Source: Proteobacteria bacterium SPGG2 (lineage in GTDB: Bacteria > Pseudomonadota > Gammaproteobacteria > Acidiferrobacterales > SPGG2). Taken from it: a DNA stretch of 22,767 bases. Positions 22,538 to 22,767 of this stretch are shown in pieces. Position 1 is the stretch's first letter, and each line of letters starts with the position of its first letter. The stretch covers positions 13,565 to 36,331 of the forward strand of contig LXTK01000229.1 of NCBI GenBank assembly GCA_001643475.1. Reading direction: 5' to 3'. The position numbers were made by a program, and so were the translations under genes. The notes under the pieces are model-generated. The model made no database searches and was not told the origin of the DNA. It saw only the letters and a list, made by a program, of their open reading frames with translations.

Positions 22538-22767
22538 CTAAACCGATGGCTCCAGTGCGATGTGCTCGCGACGGAAAGGCATGTCTGGGTCGGCCGGTGG
22601 TGCATCGAGCTCGCGCGCCGCACGGTGGCCGTCATAGACCGCCGCCGCGATGGTTGAGGGATTGCTGCAGTCGCCGATCACTGACACCGATGCGATGCGC
22701 GCCGCCGCGAGCTTCTGCCGGTCCTGCGTCAGCATCAGATAAAGTCCGTTGTTCGGCCGGTGTGACG
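22538..22767 (-). CDS. C-terminus of a TMADH/old-yellow-enzyme-type FAD-FMN oxidoreductase (partial)
   Basis: The frame is open from the right edge to a stop at 22538 and covers the last 75 or so residues. It reads S-H-R-P-N-N-G-L-Y-L, then SVSVIGDCSNPSTIAAAVYD, GHRAARELD and MPFRREHIALE. 'R-x-N-x-x-L-Y ... V-x-x-I-G-D-C-x-x-P-x-x-I-A-A-A-V-x-x-G-H-x-x-A-R-E' is the C-terminal nucleotide-binding signature of trimethylamine/dimethylamine/histamine dehydrogenases and 2,4-dienoyl-CoA reductase-like enzymes. The N-terminal FMN barrel and 4Fe-4S cysteines are outside the window, so the subgroup cannot be fixed. Confidence 0.8.
   Translation of the reverse strand, partial: SHRPNNGLYLMLTQDRQKLAAARIASVSVIGDCSNPSTIAAAVYDGHRAARELDAPPADPDMPFRREHIALEPSV

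Overview
The window looks like chromosomal DNA of a gammaproteobacterium or close relative, moderately GC-rich. The grounds are a quinone-loop DsbB, a YajQ protein, a PGPGW-family membrane protein and an OmpA-like envelope protein, plus mostly Shine-Dalgarno-led, tightly packed operons. No phage, plasmid, transposase, CRISPR array, tRNA or rRNA was seen. The content is largely accessory catabolism: three different mandelate-racemase-type enolase-superfamily enzymes, an SDR, a zinc alcohol dehydrogenase, a 3-hydroxyisobutyrate-dehydrogenase-type reductase, a Rieske oxygenase, a class-III aminotransferase, the end of a TMADH-like flavoprotein and several cupins. That inventory, with many decayed genes, is compatible with a host-associated or nutrient-scavenging marine lineage; this is inference only.

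Layout. 1-2173 (-): methyltransferase, dsbB, SDR and the first codons of a further gene, packed with gaps of about 10 bases or less. 2294-3734 (+): a DUF3179 gene broken by one frameshift, then a PGPGW membrane protein. 3747-3835: a short copy of an intergenic repeat that provides the 3' end of the next gene. 3795-5155 (-): PhzF-like protein and a VOC protein. 5289-6344 (+): argC. 6348-9247 (-): a cluster read right to left as membrane-protein remnant, mandelate-racemase-like enzyme, gamma-glutamylcyclotransferase-like protein, cupin, and a GNAT acetyltransferase split by a second, longer copy of the repeat. 9843-13612 (+): OmpA-domain coiled-coil protein, yajQ and a frameshifted Rieske oxygenase, with a decayed DUF423 gene lying antisense between the first two. 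13630-20181 (-): broken cupin, CBS protein, enolase-superfamily enzyme, MATE transporter, zinc alcohol dehydrogenase, NAD-dependent reductase, second dehydratase-like enolase-superfamily enzyme. 20199-20369 (+): C-terminal stump of a flavin amine oxidase. 20487-22767 (-): class-III aminotransferase, cupin, and the C-terminus of a TMADH-like flavoprotein.

How it fits together. The right-hand 9 kb reads as catabolic units: flavoprotein, cupin and aminotransferase suggest amine or amino-acid handling, and the dehydratase-like enzyme followed by a beta-hydroxyacid-type reductase and an alcohol dehydrogenase suggests sugar-acid breakdown. No substrate can be named from sequence. The strongest unexpected signals are (i) a repeat family with two copies in the window, one splitting a GNAT gene and one rewriting the end of a phzF-like gene, and (ii) at least seven broken genes in about 23 kb, ranging from single frameshifts to far-gone remnants.
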